DNA of 64,000 nt from Enhydrobacter aerosaccus (GTDB taxonomy: Bacteria; Pseudomonadota; Alphaproteobacteria; Reyranellales; Reyranellaceae), in NCBI RefSeq assembly GCF_900167455.1, contig NZ_FUWJ01000001.1, positions 1,550,001 to 1,614,000 of the forward strand, given 5' to 3'. Positions 27,629 to 37,334 of this stretch are shown one piece after another. The translations under genes were made by a program, and so were the position numbers. Under the pieces are notes generated by a model, which had not been told where the DNA came from, ran no database searches, and saw only the letters and a program-made list of their open reading frames with translations. Every line of letters begins with the position of its first letter. Position 1 is the first letter of the stretch.

Positions 27629-28692
27629 AGCCAGCGCTTACGTTTCAGCCAGACGAACAAGCCAGTCACGATGGTGATAGCCACGCCCCAGAACATCGCA
27701 TAACCGTACGGCCAGCCGAGTTCCGGCATGTTCCCTACCGAACGATCGAAATTCATGCCGTAAATGCCGGCCAGGAAGGACAGCGGCATGAAGAAGACCG
27801 TGATGAGCGCCATCGTCTTCATGACCTCGGACATGCGGTTCGATGCCTGCATCAGATAGACTTCGGCCAGCCCGTTGGTCATGTCGCGATAGCTGTCGAG
27901 CAGGTCGAGCACCGCGATCGAATGGTCGAAGCAATCCCGCAGATACGTCCGGGTATCGGCACTGATGAAGGGTGTCTCGGGACGCATCACGGCAAGGATC
28001 GTCTCGCGCTCGGCCCACTCGATGCGATGGAAGATGCCGAGAGCACGCCGCGCCCGATGGATGCTGGTAAGCGTCGTCGGCGTCGGATGCCCCAGCGCTT
28101 CGTCTTCGAGATCCTCCAGATGAGCGGCGAGACTCTCAATCAGCGGGAACTTTCTATCCACGACGAGGTCGATCAGGGCATAGACGAGATAGTCGGTCCC
28201 GAAGGTCCGCAGGCGCGAGCCGGTTGCCTGGAGGCGATCGCGTACCGGCTTGAAAATGTCGAGCTTGTGGTCATGGAAGGAGATGACGTAGTTCTGGCCG
28301 AAGAACACACTCACCTGGCGCGACCTGATTTCCCCTTCCTCGTAGGCCGGATCGTTCAGGACCACGAAGCCCTGCCCGCCATAGATATCCAGCTTGCTGC
28401 GCTGGTGCGCGTGGAACACATCTTCCAGCGCGAGGGGGTGGAGATTGAAGGCCGTGCCGAGAGTCTGCAGCATCTCGGAATTGGCTCGGCCGGCAACGTC
28501 GATCCAGATGCGTCCGGCTTTGCCGAGATGGAATCGACATTCGTCCATCTCCACGCCGACGAGGATCTTGCATTCCTCCGCCGTGTATTCGACGAGCGTA
28601 AAATCCAGCGCCTCGTCGACAACGGGCGCCCGGCCGGAAAGAACCCCGGGAGCAGTGCCGGGCGGCGTATGACGATGAACGAATCCGTCCAT
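27625..28692 (-). CDS. corA: CorA family Mg2+/Co2+ transporter
   Basis: 355-residue divalent-metal channel: a long cytosolic N-terminal domain, then two C-terminal helices. The selectivity motif YGMNFDRSVG follows LITVFFMPLSFLAGI, and the protein ends in a basic WLKRKRWL tail. This CorA lies inside a catabolic operon, 17 bp after the monooxygenase gene and coupled to the GST gene, which is unusual company. ZntB-like zinc transport is an alternative because the family overlaps, but GMN alone does not decide it. Confidence 0.93.
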   Translation of the reverse strand: MDGFVHRHTPPGTAPGVLSGRAPVVDEALDFTLVEYTAEECKILVGVEMDECRFHLGKAGRIWIDVAGRANSEMLQTLGTAFNLHPLALEDVFHAHQRSKLDIYGGQGFVVLNDPAYEEGEIRSRQVSVFFGQNYVISFHDHKLDIFKPVRDRLQATGSRLRTFGTDYLVYALIDLVVDRKFPLIESLAAHLEDLEDEALGHPTPTTLTSIHRARRALGIFHRIEWAERETILAVMRPETPFISADTRTYLRDCFDHSIAVLDLLDSYRDMTNGLAEVYLMQASNRMSEVMKTMALITVFFMPLSFLAGIYGMNFDRSVGNMPELGWPYGYAMFWGVAITIVTGLFVWLKRKRWL

Positions 28693-28709
28693 GGAGGACG
28701 TCCCTGCGG

Positions 28710-28994
28710 TCAGACCTCTTGCATCACCTGCACGTCAGGTCGTCCGGCGAGATAGTCGCCAAGCTTGCGGCCGAGTTCCTTGAAATGGGGAGCGGCACGA
28801 TGCGCCTCGAGCGCGGCTTGATCCGTATAGCGCTCGAGCATGATGTAGACATTGGCATCCGCCGTCTTATGCAGCGCGTAGAGCTTGTTGCCTGGTTCGT
28901 CCGCCTGCACCTTGGCCTGCAGCGCCTTCATCGTCGCCTCGAAATCCGTGTTGGTTCCCGGCTTGATGGTCAGTTTCGCGATCACCCCGATCAT
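28710..28994 (-). CDS. Antibiotic biosynthesis monooxygenase (ABM) family protein
   Basis: 94-residue ferredoxin-like fold protein. MIGVIAKLTIKPGTNTDFEA and the pair LYALHKTADANVYIMLERYT with EAHRAAPHFKELGRKLG are typical of putative quinol monooxygenases (YgiN-like). The ATG at 28994 starts directly at the conserved strand; a longer in-frame reading to 29048 runs into the MaoC gene. Role unknown; it may handle quinones or be a small dimeric dioxygenase. Confidence 0.85.
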   Translation of the reverse strand: MIGVIAKLTIKPGTNTDFEATMKALQAKVQADEPGNKLYALHKTADANVYIMLERYTDQAALEAHRAAPHFKELGRKLGDYLAGRPDVQVMQEV

Positions 28995-29004
28995 GGTCGT
29001 CCCC

Positions 29005-29496
29005 CTACTGCGGCCTCTTTCTGACAAGGTACTTGTGTTGGCCGTCACACACCAGCATCCCTGCTTGATTATGGATCGTGAGCTTCATGGTTACCACGCC
29101 CGTCGTGCGGCCCGCCTGCAGCTTGCTCACCTCGAGCATCGGATAGAGCGTATCGCCACAATAGACCGGCTTCAGGAAACGCGAGGATTGCTCGAGAAAC
29201 CCGATCAGCGAGTCGCCAATGAAATGCGGGAAGATGCCGCCCCCGGCCGCGCCCTGGATCGCGACCTGGAGTCCGTGCGCCAGCAGATCGCGGTGTCCCC
29301 GGGCTTTGCAATATTCCCGGTTATAATGGATCGGGTGGTTGTCGCCGCTCGCCGACTGGAAGGCGGCAAACATGGCCTCGGTCTGTGTGCGCGAATTGAT
29401 ATAGAACTTCTGGCCGAGTTGCAGATCCTCGAACCAATGCGTCGGCCCGAAGCGATGATCTGCCGGGTCGAAAGGTCGGTCGGACGCGTCCGCCAC
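29005..29496 (-). CDS. MaoC family dehydratase
   Basis: 163-residue hot-dog fold protein with the hydratase-2 motif around SASGDNHPIHYNREYCKARG, carrying the catalytic Asp and His, and HGLQVAIQGAAGGGI. Likely hydrates an enoyl-CoA. It starts with GTG at 29496, two bases after the downstream-strand GST stop, so the genes are coupled. Located in the isobutyrate/valine operon, it may act on a branched enoyl-CoA. Confidence 0.88.
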   Translation of the reverse strand: MADASDRPFDPADHRFGPTHWFEDLQLGQKFYINSRTQTEAMFAAFQSASGDNHPIHYNREYCKARGHRDLLAHGLQVAIQGAAGGGIFPHFIGDSLIGFLEQSSRFLKPVYCGDTLYPMLEVSKLQAGRTTGVVTMKLTIHNQAGMLVCDGQHKYLVRKRPQ

Positions 29497-29498
29497 CG

Positions 29499-30185
29499 TC
29501 AGGCCGCCTTTGCCCTGCGTCCCATGCCGTCAAAAAGATCGAGCATGCGTTCGCGCCAGGCATGGACCGGATCATCCGTCTCCAGCAGGACAACCGGACT
29601 GGTAATGCGGGCCCATAAAAAGGCACCAGCCAAGGCATAGTCCGGATATCCGGGCCGCCCTCCGGCCAGGAACAATTGCTCCTTCAGAAGCCGCCTGGCC
29701 GGTTCGAGCGTCGCTTGAAAGGCCGCAAGCCCCTTTTCCCGCGCCTTGGCCTGGAAGGCCGAGAAGTCGGTCGTCCCCAGACGGGGGCCACGGGATTCGC
29801 GGAAGTAAGCCTGATCCACCGGCCGCACCCGATCATAGAGATCGCCGACGATGAGCGGAAACACAGCCACATGGACCGCGGTATCCACCCAGTTGCCGAC
29901 GAAGCGAGCAAGGATCCGCGCCGCTTCGCTCTCGAACAAAGGCTTGTCCGGATGCGCCTGGTCGAGGTGAAGGGCGATGGCCCAGCTGTCCTTGACGCTC
30001 TTGGCGCCATCCTTGATCACGGGAACGGTCTGTGAGCCGGCAAAAGCGATTTTCTGCTTTTCCGTGAAGCCCATGGGCTCTTCGACCCACTTCAGGCCCT
30101 TGTGCGAGAGCGCGTACTTGGCGCGCCAGCAGAATGGACTCGGCCGACGGTCGTCCTGAAAGACGAGATCGTACAGCGTGATCAT
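29499..30185 (-). CDS. Glutathione S-transferase family protein
   Basis: 228 residues. MITLYDLVFQDDRRPSPFCW is followed by a KYALSHKGLKWVEEP strand, with Ser/Cys (SPFC) at the catalytic position, and GSQTVPVIKDG gives the cis-Pro loop; the C-terminal domain includes LAGGRPGYPDYALAGAFLWA. It resembles beta-etherase or ligE-type GSTs in its FQDDRRPSPFCWRAK start. The ATG at 30185 was preferred to the in-frame upstream region, which lies within mmsB. Eight bases separate it from mmsB. Confidence 0.86.
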   Translation of the reverse strand: MITLYDLVFQDDRRPSPFCWRAKYALSHKGLKWVEEPMGFTEKQKIAFAGSQTVPVIKDGAKSVKDSWAIALHLDQAHPDKPLFESEAARILARFVGNWVDTAVHVAVFPLIVGDLYDRVRPVDQAYFRESRGPRLGTTDFSAFQAKAREKGLAAFQATLEPARRLLKEQLFLAGGRPGYPDYALAGAFLWARITSPVVLLETDDPVHAWRERMLDLFDGMGRRAKAA

Positions 30186-30193
30186 GGCAAGGC

Positions 30194-31075
30194 CTACTTG
30201 CCGTCCAGCATCCGGATGATCCCCGAGAAGTCCTTGCCTGCATTGCCGCCGTTGACGAACAGACTGAAAAGCTGGGCCGCTTCGGCACCGAGCGGTGTCG
30301 CCGCTCCCGACGCGGCGGAGGCCTGCTGGGCGAGCAGCAAGTCCTTCAGCATCATCGCCGCCGTAAAGCCTGGCTGGTAATCGCGATTCGCCGGCGAGGT
30401 CGGAACCGGGCCCGGCACCGGACAGTAGTTCACCAGTGACCAGCACGAACCCGACGCTGTCGACACGACATTGAACAGCTTCTGGGCGTCCAGGCCCAGA
30501 CGCTTGCCCAGCATGAATCCTTCGCTCACGGCGATCATCGAAATGCCGAGGATCATGTTGTTGCAGATCTTGGCAGCCTGTCCGTTGCCGCTTTCGCCGG
30601 CATGGACGATGTTCTTGCCCATCTTCTCCAGGATCGGCTTGGCCTTGCCGAAGCTAGCTTCGGGGCCACCGACCATGAAGGTGAGCGTGCCGGCCGTTGC
30701 GCCGCCCACGCCGCCAGATACTGGGGCGTCGATCATTTCAAAGCCGGCCTTCTTGGCCTCGACGGCGACATGGCGCGCGCTCTCCACATCGATCGTCGAG
30801 CAATCGATCAGGAGTGCCCCTTTCTTGGCATTGGGCAAAACGTCCTTCTCATAGACGTCACGCACATGCTTGCCCGCTGGCAACATGGTCACGATTATCT
30901 CTGCATCCTTGACCGCCTCGGCCGCGGTCGCGGCCTTGTGGGCCCCCTTCTCGACCGCAGTCGCCACTGCCGCCTCGGACAAGTCGAACGCCGTCACATG
31001 GTGCTGGGCCTTGCACAGATTGGCGGCCATCGGACCACCCATGTTGCCGAGACCGATAAAGGCGACTTTGGCCAT
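30194..31075 (-). CDS. mmsB: 3-hydroxyisobutyrate dehydrogenase
   Basis: NAD-dependent enzyme of valine breakdown that oxidises 3-hydroxyisobutyrate to methylmalonate semialdehyde. 293 residues: Rossmann motif FIGLGNMGGPMAANLCKA, substrate motif DAPVSGGVGGATAGTLTFMV and the catalytic Lys in NGQAAKICNNMILG; the C-terminal GAATPLGAEAAQLFSLFVN is typical. It follows the hydroxyisobutyryl-CoA hydrolase gene by 19 bp. Confidence 0.94.
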   Translation of the reverse strand: MAKVAFIGLGNMGGPMAANLCKAQHHVTAFDLSEAAVATAVEKGAHKAATAAEAVKDAEIIVTMLPAGKHVRDVYEKDVLPNAKKGALLIDCSTIDVESARHVAVEAKKAGFEMIDAPVSGGVGGATAGTLTFMVGGPEASFGKAKPILEKMGKNIVHAGESGNGQAAKICNNMILGISMIAVSEGFMLGKRLGLDAQKLFNVVSTASGSCWSLVNYCPVPGPVPTSPANRDYQPGFTAAMMLKDLLLAQQASAASGAATPLGAEAAQLFSLFVNGGNAGKDFSGIIRMLDGK

Positions 31076-31094
31076 TCTTTCCTCCCTCTTCGCC

Positions 31095-32162
31095 TCAGCC
31101 GAAAAACAGATCGTTCGACACAGGCTTGAAATGTTCCTCGACCAGTTCCCGCGTTACTCCCTCGATGGTCGCCGGGTTCCACTTGGGCTTCTGATCCTTT
31201 TCGATCAGCAGCGCGCGGACGCCTTCGAAGAAGTCGTGCCCCTTCTGCATGCAGCGCTGCGACATGCGATACTCGATCGTCATCGTATCCTCGAACGATC
31301 GGTTGGCGCAGCGTTTCAGCTGTTCCAGAGTGATCGCCATCGAGATGGGCGACAGCTTCATCAAGGCCGCAAGCTGCTTGTCCGCCCACTCGCCGCCGTG
31401 CTTCTTCAGCTTCGCCACGATCTCCGGCAGCGACTCGGCCGAGAAGCAGCGGTCGATATCCTGCATCATGGCTGGCAGGGTCGGTTGGCCTGGATCCTCG
31501 GCAAATCCGCCGAGAATTTTGTCAACCTTCCGGTTGGCATCCGGGCCCGCGAGATCCGCTGCTGCCAACGCCGCTTGCAGATCGTTCAGCCTGGCGCTTG
31601 GGACGTAGACCTGCACGATTTTCGCCCACAGCGCATCGGCCGCCTTCAGTCTGTGGCTGGTCAGCGCCAGGAAGGTGCCGAGCGCTCCGGGCAGGCGGGA
31701 CAGGAAATATCCGCCGCCGACATCCGGGAAAAGACCGATGGTCGTCTCGGGCATCGCGAACAGGAACTTCTCCGTCGCGACCGAATGCGATCCATGGACC
31801 GAGAGGCCGACCCCGCCCCCCATATCGATGCCATCGATGAACGAGATCCACGGCTTGGCGAAGCGGTAGATGCGACGATTGACGATGTACTCGTCGCGGA
31901 AGAAATCGCGGCGCGTCGTGCCCGATGGATTGTCGCGCATCTCGCGATAGAGGCCGGCCACGTCTCCGCCAGCGCAGAACGCGCGGTCGCCGGCACCACG
32001 CACGATTACCGCCTTGACCGCGGGGTCCTTCTCCCATTCCGGCATGACCCTTTCCATTTCCAGGATCATGCCGTGCGACAGCGAATTCAATGCCTTCGGC
32101 CGGTTGAGCGTCATGATGCCCAAACCGTCCTTCACTTCGAACAGAATCTCCGCCTCGGACAT
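31095..32162 (-). CDS. 3-hydroxyisobutyryl-CoA hydrolase
   Basis: Crotonase-fold thioesterase of valine degradation, 355 residues, longer than simple enoyl-CoA hydratases as expected. Key segments: LMTLNRPKALNSLSHGMILE-like start, DRAFCAGGDVAGLYREM, DGIDMGGGVGLSVHGSH, PETTIGLFPDVGGGYFLSRL and the C-terminal ECMQKGHDFFEGVRALLI-type helix with DQKPKWNPATIEGV. The order with acyl-CoA dehydrogenase upstream and mmsB downstream fixes the assignment over a plain hydratase. Confidence 0.93.
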   Translation of the reverse strand: MSEAEILFEVKDGLGIMTLNRPKALNSLSHGMILEMERVMPEWEKDPAVKAVIVRGAGDRAFCAGGDVAGLYREMRDNPSGTTRRDFFRDEYIVNRRIYRFAKPWISFIDGIDMGGGVGLSVHGSHSVATEKFLFAMPETTIGLFPDVGGGYFLSRLPGALGTFLALTSHRLKAADALWAKIVQVYVPSARLNDLQAALAAADLAGPDANRKVDKILGGFAEDPGQPTLPAMMQDIDRCFSAESLPEIVAKLKKHGGEWADKQLAALMKLSPISMAITLEQLKRCANRSFEDTMTIEYRMSQRCMQKGHDFFEGVRALLIEKDQKPKWNPATIEGVTRELVEEHFKPVSNDLFFG

Positions 32163-32169
32163 CGACTCG

Positions 32170-33309
32170 CTACCCCATCAACAAACGCCGTGAAATGATC
32201 ACGCGCATGATCTCGTTGGTGCCTTCGAGGATCTGATGCACGCGCAGGTCCCGCAGATAGCGCTCGACCGGAAAGTCCTTCAAGTAGCCGTAGCCGCCAT
32301 GCAGTTGCAGCGCCTCGTTGACGACGCGGAAGCCGACGTCAGTGGCGAAGCGCTTCCCCATGGCCGCTGCCTGAGTCGCTTCGGGCGATTTGGCATCGAG
32401 AAGCGATGCCGCCCGCCAGATCATGAGCCGTGCCGCATCGAGCTCAGTCGCCATGTCCGCGAGCTTGAATTGCGTCGCCTGGAAATCCGCAAGAGGTTTA
32501 CCGAACTGCTTGCGCTCCACGACGTAGCGCGATGCCGTCTCGAGACAGGCCCGCGCGCCGCCCAACGAGCAGGCGCCGATGTTGATGCGGCCGCCGTCGA
32601 GGCCCATCATCGCGATCTTGAAGCCATGCCCCTCAGGTCCCAGTCGATTGGCTACCGGCACCTTACAGTTCTCGAAGATCACCGCCGCCGTCGGCTGGCT
32701 GTTCCAGCCGAGTTTCTGTTCCTGCTTGCCGAAGGAAAGACCCGGCGTGCCATTCTCGACCACGAGCGTCGATACTCCGCCGGCCCCCGGGCCACCGGTT
32801 CGCAGCATGACGACATAGACATCGCTACGACCACCGCCTGAGATGAAGGCCTTGCTGCCGTTCACGACATAATGGTCGCCATGGAGTTCAGCCCGCGTGG
32901 CCAGAGCCGCCGCATCCGAGCCGGCGCCCGGCTCCGTCAGACAGTAGCTGGCGAAATGCTCCATCGAGCACAGCTTGGGAAGGAAGCGGCGGCGCTGATC
33001 GTCGTCGCCGAAGGCGTCGATCATCCAGGCCGCCATGTTGTGGATGGAGATATAGGCCGCCGTACTCGGGCAGGCAGCCGCCAGCTCCTCCATGATCAGG
33101 GCGGCATCGAAGCGCGTGAGCCCGCTGCCGCCGACGTCGTCCTTGACGTAGATGCCGCCGAAGCCAAGCGCAGCCGCCTCGCGCAGCACGTCGACCGGGA
33201 AGATCTTCTCGGCGTCCCAGCGCGCGGCCTCGGGCAACATCCGGGCTGTTGCGAACTGCCGGGCAGTGTCGCGAAAGGCTTCCTGATCCTCGGAGAGCTT
33301 AAAGTCCAT
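32170..33309 (-). CDS. Acyl-CoA dehydrogenase (isobutyryl-CoA dehydrogenase)
   Basis: FAD acyl-CoA dehydrogenase of 379 residues. Segments: [20 protein letters not shown], FEDVRVPxxNRLG-type [39 protein letters not shown] and [20 protein letters not shown]; the base Glu lies in [19 protein letters not shown]. As the first gene of the valine operon, isobutyryl-CoA is the likely substrate, fitting the HIBCH and MmsB steps that follow. Confidence 0.91.
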   Translation of the reverse strand: MDFKLSEDQEAFRDTARQFATARMLPEAARWDAEKIFPVDVLREAAALGFGGIYVKDDVGGSGLTRFDAALIMEELAAACPSTAAYISIHNMAAWMIDAFGDDDQRRRFLPKLCSMEHFASYCLTEPGAGSDAAALATRAELHGDHYVVNGSKAFISGGGRSDVYVVMLRTGGPGAGGVSTLVVENGTPGLSFGKQEQKLGWNSQPTAAVIFENCKVPVANRLGPEGHGFKIAMMGLDGGRINIGACSLGGARACLETASRYVVERKQFGKPLADFQATQFKLADMATELDAARLMIWRAASLLDAKSPEATQAAAMGKRFATDVGFRVVNEALQLHGGYGYLKDFPVERYLRDLRVHQILEGTNEIMRVIISRRLLMG

Positions 33310-33375
33310 GCGCGGCGGATCATATCGGGGGTCCCCCCTCTGTCAACGAAGCGACACCTCTCTTAGACTTGTTTC

Positions 33376-33813
33376 ATGAAATGGCGCAGTCTGAGCGACC
33401 AGGAAGCAGCCACCCTGCCGGAAGCGCGGCTAGGAGGAAGCCTGCTCCTGGTTGTGGCCGCTGCTGTGTCCCTTTTGGTCGTCGCCGCCATCGGCACTCT
33501 GCTGTGGACCGCCGCTCTCCGCGCTATCGGCCTGCGATACATGATCGCCGTGGGGCTGATTGGCGTCTGGTCCTTGCTGTTCGTCACCATGACGGCGCTT
33601 CGTCTGCGTCAAACCCCGCTTGTCGCAAGCATAGGGTTGATGGCCTGGGTTTCCTATCGGCTGGGCGTTGTCGTGGCAGACGATCCGCTCCTCCACTGGC
33701 CGCTGCTGGTCGACCTCCTGGGAGAAGCCCTGATGGGAGCCGGCTTTTGCGGGTACATGGCATCGGCGGTGCGACCCAATGCCTATTATCGACGTCGCCT
33801 GCCCACCGTCTGA
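33376..33813 (+). CDS. Small integral membrane protein (unknown)
   Basis: 145 residues with four hydrophobic segments, such as GGSLLLVVAAAVSLLVVAAI and YMIAVGLIGVWSLLFVTMTA, and a short basic C-terminus RPNAYYRRRLPTV. I do not recognise the family. It is divergent from the valine operon and 18 bp upstream of hemB, on the same strand, so it may be cotranscribed with it. The ATG at 33376 immediately precedes the first helix region. Confidence 0.7.
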   Translation: MKWRSLSDQEAATLPEARLGGSLLLVVAAAVSLLVVAAIGTLLWTAALRAIGLRYMIAVGLIGVWSLLFVTMTALRLRQTPLVASIGLMAWVSYRLGVVVADDPLLHWPLLVDLLGEALMGAGFCGYMASAVRPNAYYRRRLPTV

Positions 33814-34842
<1,029 letters not shown>

Positions 34843-34850
34843 TTGCTTTC

Positions 34851-35339
34851 ATGATCGAACGCCCTTCCGCGCGGCTGATCCTGCTCGATCCGCAGGACCG
34901 CCTGTTCCTCTTCAAGGTCCACAATCCGACCGTCTACGATCCGGCCGACCCCTTTCACGACCCCTTCTGGGTCATGATCGGTGGCATGGTGGACCCTGGC
35001 GAAGATTACGCCGAGGCGGCGGTGCGCGAGGCCCGTGAGGAAACGGGTCTCATCGTCGATCCCGACGTGCGCTGGGTCTGGTCCCGGCAGCGCATCATGC
35101 AGTGGCGCGAGCGCAAGGTCCTGCATCGCGAGCGTTTCTTCCTGGCACGGGCAGCAACGACCGCCATCGATACATCCGGCCTCGACGAACGGGAAAAAAG
35201 CTGGACGATCGATCATCGCTGGTGGCCGCTGCAGGAGATCGCCCAGTCGACGGAGCGCTTCGAGCCGAAGGATCTCGGCGACCGGTTGGCTACCCTCCTG
35301 CGCGAGGGACCGCCCGCGGAACCGCTCGTTCTGCCTTAA
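34851..35339 (+). CDS. Nudix hydrolase
   Basis: 162-residue NUDIX protein. The Nudix box runs from GGMVDPGEDYAEAA to REAREETG, with the conserved REExEE glutamates and the following hydrophobic core. It most likely hydrolyses a nucleoside-diphosphate derivative; the substrate is unknown. An alternative GTG start at 34839 overlaps the hemB stop as GTGA; I chose the ATG at 34851 because conservation begins at RLILLDPQDRLFLF. Tight linkage to hemB is seen in other alphaproteobacteria but no link in function is established. Confidence 0.85.
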   Translation: MIERPSARLILLDPQDRLFLFKVHNPTVYDPADPFHDPFWVMIGGMVDPGEDYAEAAVREAREETGLIVDPDVRWVWSRQRIMQWRERKVLHRERFFLARAATTAIDTSGLDEREKSWTIDHRWWPLQEIAQSTERFEPKDLGDRLATLLREGPPAEPLVLP

Positions 35340-36301
35340 CCGGCCAGAAAGCGTGCGACGACCCTGTCGCTCCACGGCACGTCGTCGTCGATGCCATGGA
35401 AGCCGACATGGCCGCCATGCCGGCTCAGGGCCGGAACCAGGGCGTCGTTGCCCTTCCAGGGATAGCCGCTGTAGAGCTTTCCCGGTATCCACGGATCGTC
35501 GAGAGATGCCAGCACCAAGGTCGGAATTCTGATGCCGGGCATGAACCGAACCGGCTTGCAGCGCTCGTAATAGTCGTCTGCGCCAGAGAAGCCGTGACGC
35601 GGGGCAATGAACATCTCGTCATAGTGCCAGATCGTCTCCGCCACGCGGATGGCCGCTCGTTCGCTTGCCGACAGGCTGGCACCCTCACCCATCGCCTCGC
35701 GCTTCATTTCGGCCAGGATATGGCGGTGATAGAGCCAGTTCCGGCGGCGCATCATATGGCTGCATGTCGCCGCCAAATCGATCGGCGCCGAAACGCTTGC
35801 GGCAGCCGTTAGCGGCGTAGAGGCTCCCTCTTCCCCGAGATACTTCAACAGCATGGCACCACCGAGGGAATAGCCGATGGCGACGAGACCCTCTTTGGTG
35901 AGTGCGGCCGGCAGCAAAGACAGCAACTCGCGAAAGTCCTGACTGCGACCGGCATAGTACTGATCCGAGCATAGGCCGCGTGACGGACCGGCGCCGCGCA
36001 GATTGATCCTTAGAACCGCGTGCCCGCGCGCCAGCAGCAAGCTTGCCTGGCTGATCATGTAGGAACTGTCCTCCGAACCGGTCAGTCCGTGGACGAGGAT
36101 CGCCAATGGCCGCTTGCCGCGCCTAGCCGGTCGATCGAGCGCGGCGAGCAGGGTGTCGCCGTCCTTCAAGCGGAAGGAAAGTCTTTCGCTTTGGACGGCT
36201 TGGAGCGCCGCGCGCCTTGCGCCCAGCCGGCTGGCAAGGGTTTGAAGATCCGCCCCCCACCAAGGGAAGCGCTGTCGGAACGGCGGCAGGTCGAGCGTCA
36301 C
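35336..36301 (-). CDS. YheT-family alpha/beta hydrolase
   Basis: 321-residue hydrolase. Nucleophile elbow GYSLGGAMLLKYLGEEG, acid in ASLDDPWIPG and His in GHVGFHGIDDD; oxyanion segment HGLTGSEDSSYM. Family members act on hydrophobic esters and are related to lipid metabolism, though the substrate is unknown. The start overlaps the stop of the upstream gene (ATGA), and the upstream gene is a clear paralogue, so this is a tandem duplication. Confidence 0.9.
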   Translation of the reverse strand: MTLDLPPFRQRFPWWGADLQTLASRLGARRAALQAVQSERLSFRLKDGDTLLAALDRPARRGKRPLAILVHGLTGSEDSSYMISQASLLLARGHAVLRINLRGAGPSRGLCSDQYYAGRSQDFRELLSLLPAALTKEGLVAIGYSLGGAMLLKYLGEEGASTPLTAAASVSAPIDLAATCSHMMRRRNWLYHRHILAEMKREAMGEGASLSASERAAIRVAETIWHYDEMFIAPRHGFSGADDYYERCKPVRFMPGIRIPTLVLASLDDPWIPGKLYSGYPWKGNDALVPALSRHGGHVGFHGIDDDVPWSDRVVARFLAG

Positions 36302-37305
36302 CCCGCCATCGTATCAAGGCGTTCCAGGAATTTCTCCAGCGCGACATCGCACCACGGCCGGTTGCTGGCATCGCCATGGAAGCCGACATGGCCGCCGGTT
36401 GGCGTCAGGACCGGCAACAACCATGGGTTATCACCCCACTTGAAGTCCTTGTAGTGAGCGATCGGGATCCAGGGATCGTCGTGCGCCGCCAGCACCATCG
36501 TCGGCACTCGGATCTCCGGCATGTAGTTGCGGGGTGCGCACAGTTCGTAATAGTCGAGTGCGCCACGATAGCCATAGCGTGGGGCAATGAAGGTGTCGTC
36601 GTACTCCTGCACGGTTCGCGCCCGACGCACCACCGTGCGCTCTTCCGCCGTAAGCCGTGCTCCCTCGCCCAACGTCTCGGCCTTCACGCCATTTAGCAGA
36701 TAGGCGTGATAGAGCCGGTTGCGCGGCCGCATCATGTGGCGTGCGGTAGCGATCAGATCGATCGGCGCGCAGATGCTGGCCGCTGCCCGCAAGGGTGCGA
36801 AAGCACCCTCCTCACCGAGGTACTTGAGCAGCATCGCGCCTCCCAGCGAGTATCCGATGGCGACGATGCCGTGCGCTGTCAGATCCTCCGGAAGCTGCTC
36901 CAGAACACGCCTGAAATCAGCGGTGCGACCGGCATGATAGATCTCACTGCAATAGGGACGCGATGGTCCTGCACCCCGCACATTGATGCGTAGCGTGGTA
37001 TAGCCGCATCCCAGCAGATGGCGCGCTGCACTCAGCACGTAAACGCTGTCTTCACAGCCGGTCATGCCATGGATGAAGACGACGAGCGGACGAGCCTCGG
37101 CCGGTTTCGCCGGGCGATCCAACATGCCCAGCAGGATGTCGCCAGTGCGATCCGCCATCGGGAAACAGACACGCTCGCTCCGATGAGGAGACAGGTCGGA
37201 GGCTGCGGGACGGAGAAGAACCGCCAGGGTCTGCAAATCCGGGCCCCACCATGGAAAGCGCGGCCTGAACGGCGGCAAATCCAGGGATTCGATGGACGGG
37301 GGCAC
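36298..37305 (-). CDS. YheT-family alpha/beta hydrolase (tandem paralogue)
   Basis: 335 residues, about 45-50 percent similar by eye to the downstream copy. IALGYSLGGAMLLKYLGEEG-type elbow, AAHDDPWIPIAHYK acid and GGHVGFHGDASNRPWCD His are all retained. It lacks signal peptide. Two copies with an ATGA junction suggest divergence to different substrates after duplication. The divergent EamA gene starts 29 bp away. Confidence 0.89.
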   Translation of the reverse strand: MPPSIESLDLPPFRPRFPWWGPDLQTLAVLLRPAASDLSPHRSERVCFPMADRTGDILLGMLDRPAKPAEARPLVVFIHGMTGCEDSVYVLSAARHLLGCGYTTLRINVRGAGPSRPYCSEIYHAGRTADFRRVLEQLPEDLTAHGIVAIGYSLGGAMLLKYLGEEGAFAPLRAAASICAPIDLIATARHMMRPRNRLYHAYLLNGVKAETLGEGARLTAEERTVVRRARTVQEYDDTFIAPRYGYRGALDYYELCAPRNYMPEIRVPTMVLAAHDDPWIPIAHYKDFKWGDNPWLLPVLTPTGGHVGFHGDASNRPWCDVALEKFLERLDTMAG

Positions 37306-37334
37306 GGTCGGTCCGTATTTCAGCGTTGGTTGCT

